Assembly: GCF_015163075.1 (NCBI RefSeq)
Contig: NZ_JADDXU010000002.1
Coordinates: forward strand, 682,001-746,000
Length of the DNA: 64,000 bases
Source: Streptomyces justiciae
GTDB taxonomy: Bacteria > Actinomycetota > Actinomycetes > Streptomycetales > Streptomycetaceae
Direction: 5' to 3'
Under the pieces are notes generated by a model. It saw only the letters and a list, made by a program, of their open reading frames with translations, was not told the DNA's origin and did no database searches. The position numbers and the translations under genes are program-made. Shown piece after piece: positions 63,838 to 64,000 of the stretch; position 1 is the first letter of the stretch, and each line of letters starts with the position of its first letter.

Positions 63838-64000
63838 ATGACTGAACTGCACATCAGGGCCGCCGCCCCCGAGGACCTCGACGCCGTGCTGGCCTTCTGG
63901 AAGACGGCCGCCGAGGGCACGAGCATCAGCGACGACCGGGACGGCGTCGAGCGGCTCGTCGCCCGGGACCCCGAGGCGCTGATCCTGGCCGAACGGGACG
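63838..64000 (+). CDS. GNAT acetyltransferase, 3'-truncated by the window edge
   Basis: The first 54 codons are visible: TELHIRAAAPEDLDAVLAFW, then TAAEGTSISDDRDGVERLV and ALILAERD. The strand-helix-loop layout is that of GNAT N-terminal regions (beta1, alpha1, and the start of the central sheet). The acetyl-CoA motif would lie beyond the window. The start ATG 63838 is the first in-frame ATG. Confidence 0.75.
   Translation, partial: MTELHIRAAAPEDLDAVLAFWKTAAEGTSISDDRDGVERLVARDPEALILAERD

Overview
The window is a chromosomal segment of a Streptomyces or very close actinobacterial relative. The evidence is the very high GC content, GTG and TTG starts, short overlapping operons, TetR/XRE/LuxR/LysR regulators in front of small operons, a WhiJ-type regulator set, an rppA/P450/cupin pigment locus and a ydaO-type (c-di-AMP) riboswitch ahead of a cell-wall hydrolase. 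From memory, the gene order follows the S. coelicolor SCO1198-SCO1265 region; I could not check this. No rRNA, tRNA, CRISPR, insertion sequence or prophage was seen. It reads as ordinary chromosome with a few accessory modules.

Layout. 1-4.5 kb: the tail of a large membrane protein, small conserved genes, a secreted phosphodiester glycosidase-like protein and a Tat-exported phosphodiesterase-like protein. 4.6-7.9 kb: a reverse operon of two acyl-CoA dehydrogenases and a quinone oxidoreductase-like protein. 7.9-9.5 kb: an XRE-cupin regulator divergent from a thioredoxin-reductase-like flavoprotein. 9.6-13.3 kb: ATP-dependent DNA ligase, NUDIX hydrolase, semialdehyde dehydrogenase and a small conserved protein. 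13.5-16.3 kb: rppA, CYP158-like P450 and momA-like cupin, which together make flaviolin-type naphthoquinone pigment. 16.3-18.3 kb: acyl-CoA dehydrogenase with a divergent TetR gene and an operator-like palindrome. 18.4-23.3 kb: def, murT-gatD (peptidoglycan amidation), pfkA and a CtaG-like membrane protein. 23.4-26.8 kb: a PASTA lipoprotein next to a Ser/Thr kinase. 26.9-30.9 kb: a reverse operon encoding LytTR regulator, small membrane protein, sodium/solute symporter and LytS-type kinase. 31.0-33.7 kb: Lrp-family regulator, pentein hydrolase and rocD (arginine/ornithine catabolism). 34-37.4 kb: acyltransferase, SDR-like protein and secreted tripeptidyl aminopeptidase. 37.5-42.1 kb: reverse urease operon ureABCFGD, without ureE. 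42.2-45.4 kb: TetR/membrane protein pair, then an orphan Phd-type antitoxin divergent from a clpP gene. 45.7-48.2 kb: riboswitch-controlled NLPC/P60 hydrolase and a LysE/LysR divergent pair. 48.2-49.9 kb: WhiJ-type trio (ATPase, HTH-DUF5753, DUF397). 50-54.5 kb: bioF divergent from bioBAD. 54.5-57.8 kb: a six-unit tandem repeat, a LuxR regulator and a secreted lipase. 57.9-64 kb: methyltransferase, RHH/Fic-like toxin-antitoxin pair, MacB-type ABC transporter, F420-type oxidoreductase and the start of a GNAT acetyltransferase.

The points most worth a second look are a Cys/His-rich tail on BioB; a pentein enzyme next to rocD carrying an Asn as in arginine dihydrolase; three dyads between the Lrp gene and its likely target; a five-copy intergenic repeat that supplies two stop codons; a 42-44 bp tandem array after bioD; a kinase whose PASTA domain sits on a neighbouring lipoprotein; and a Fic-like toxin without the catalytic motif.
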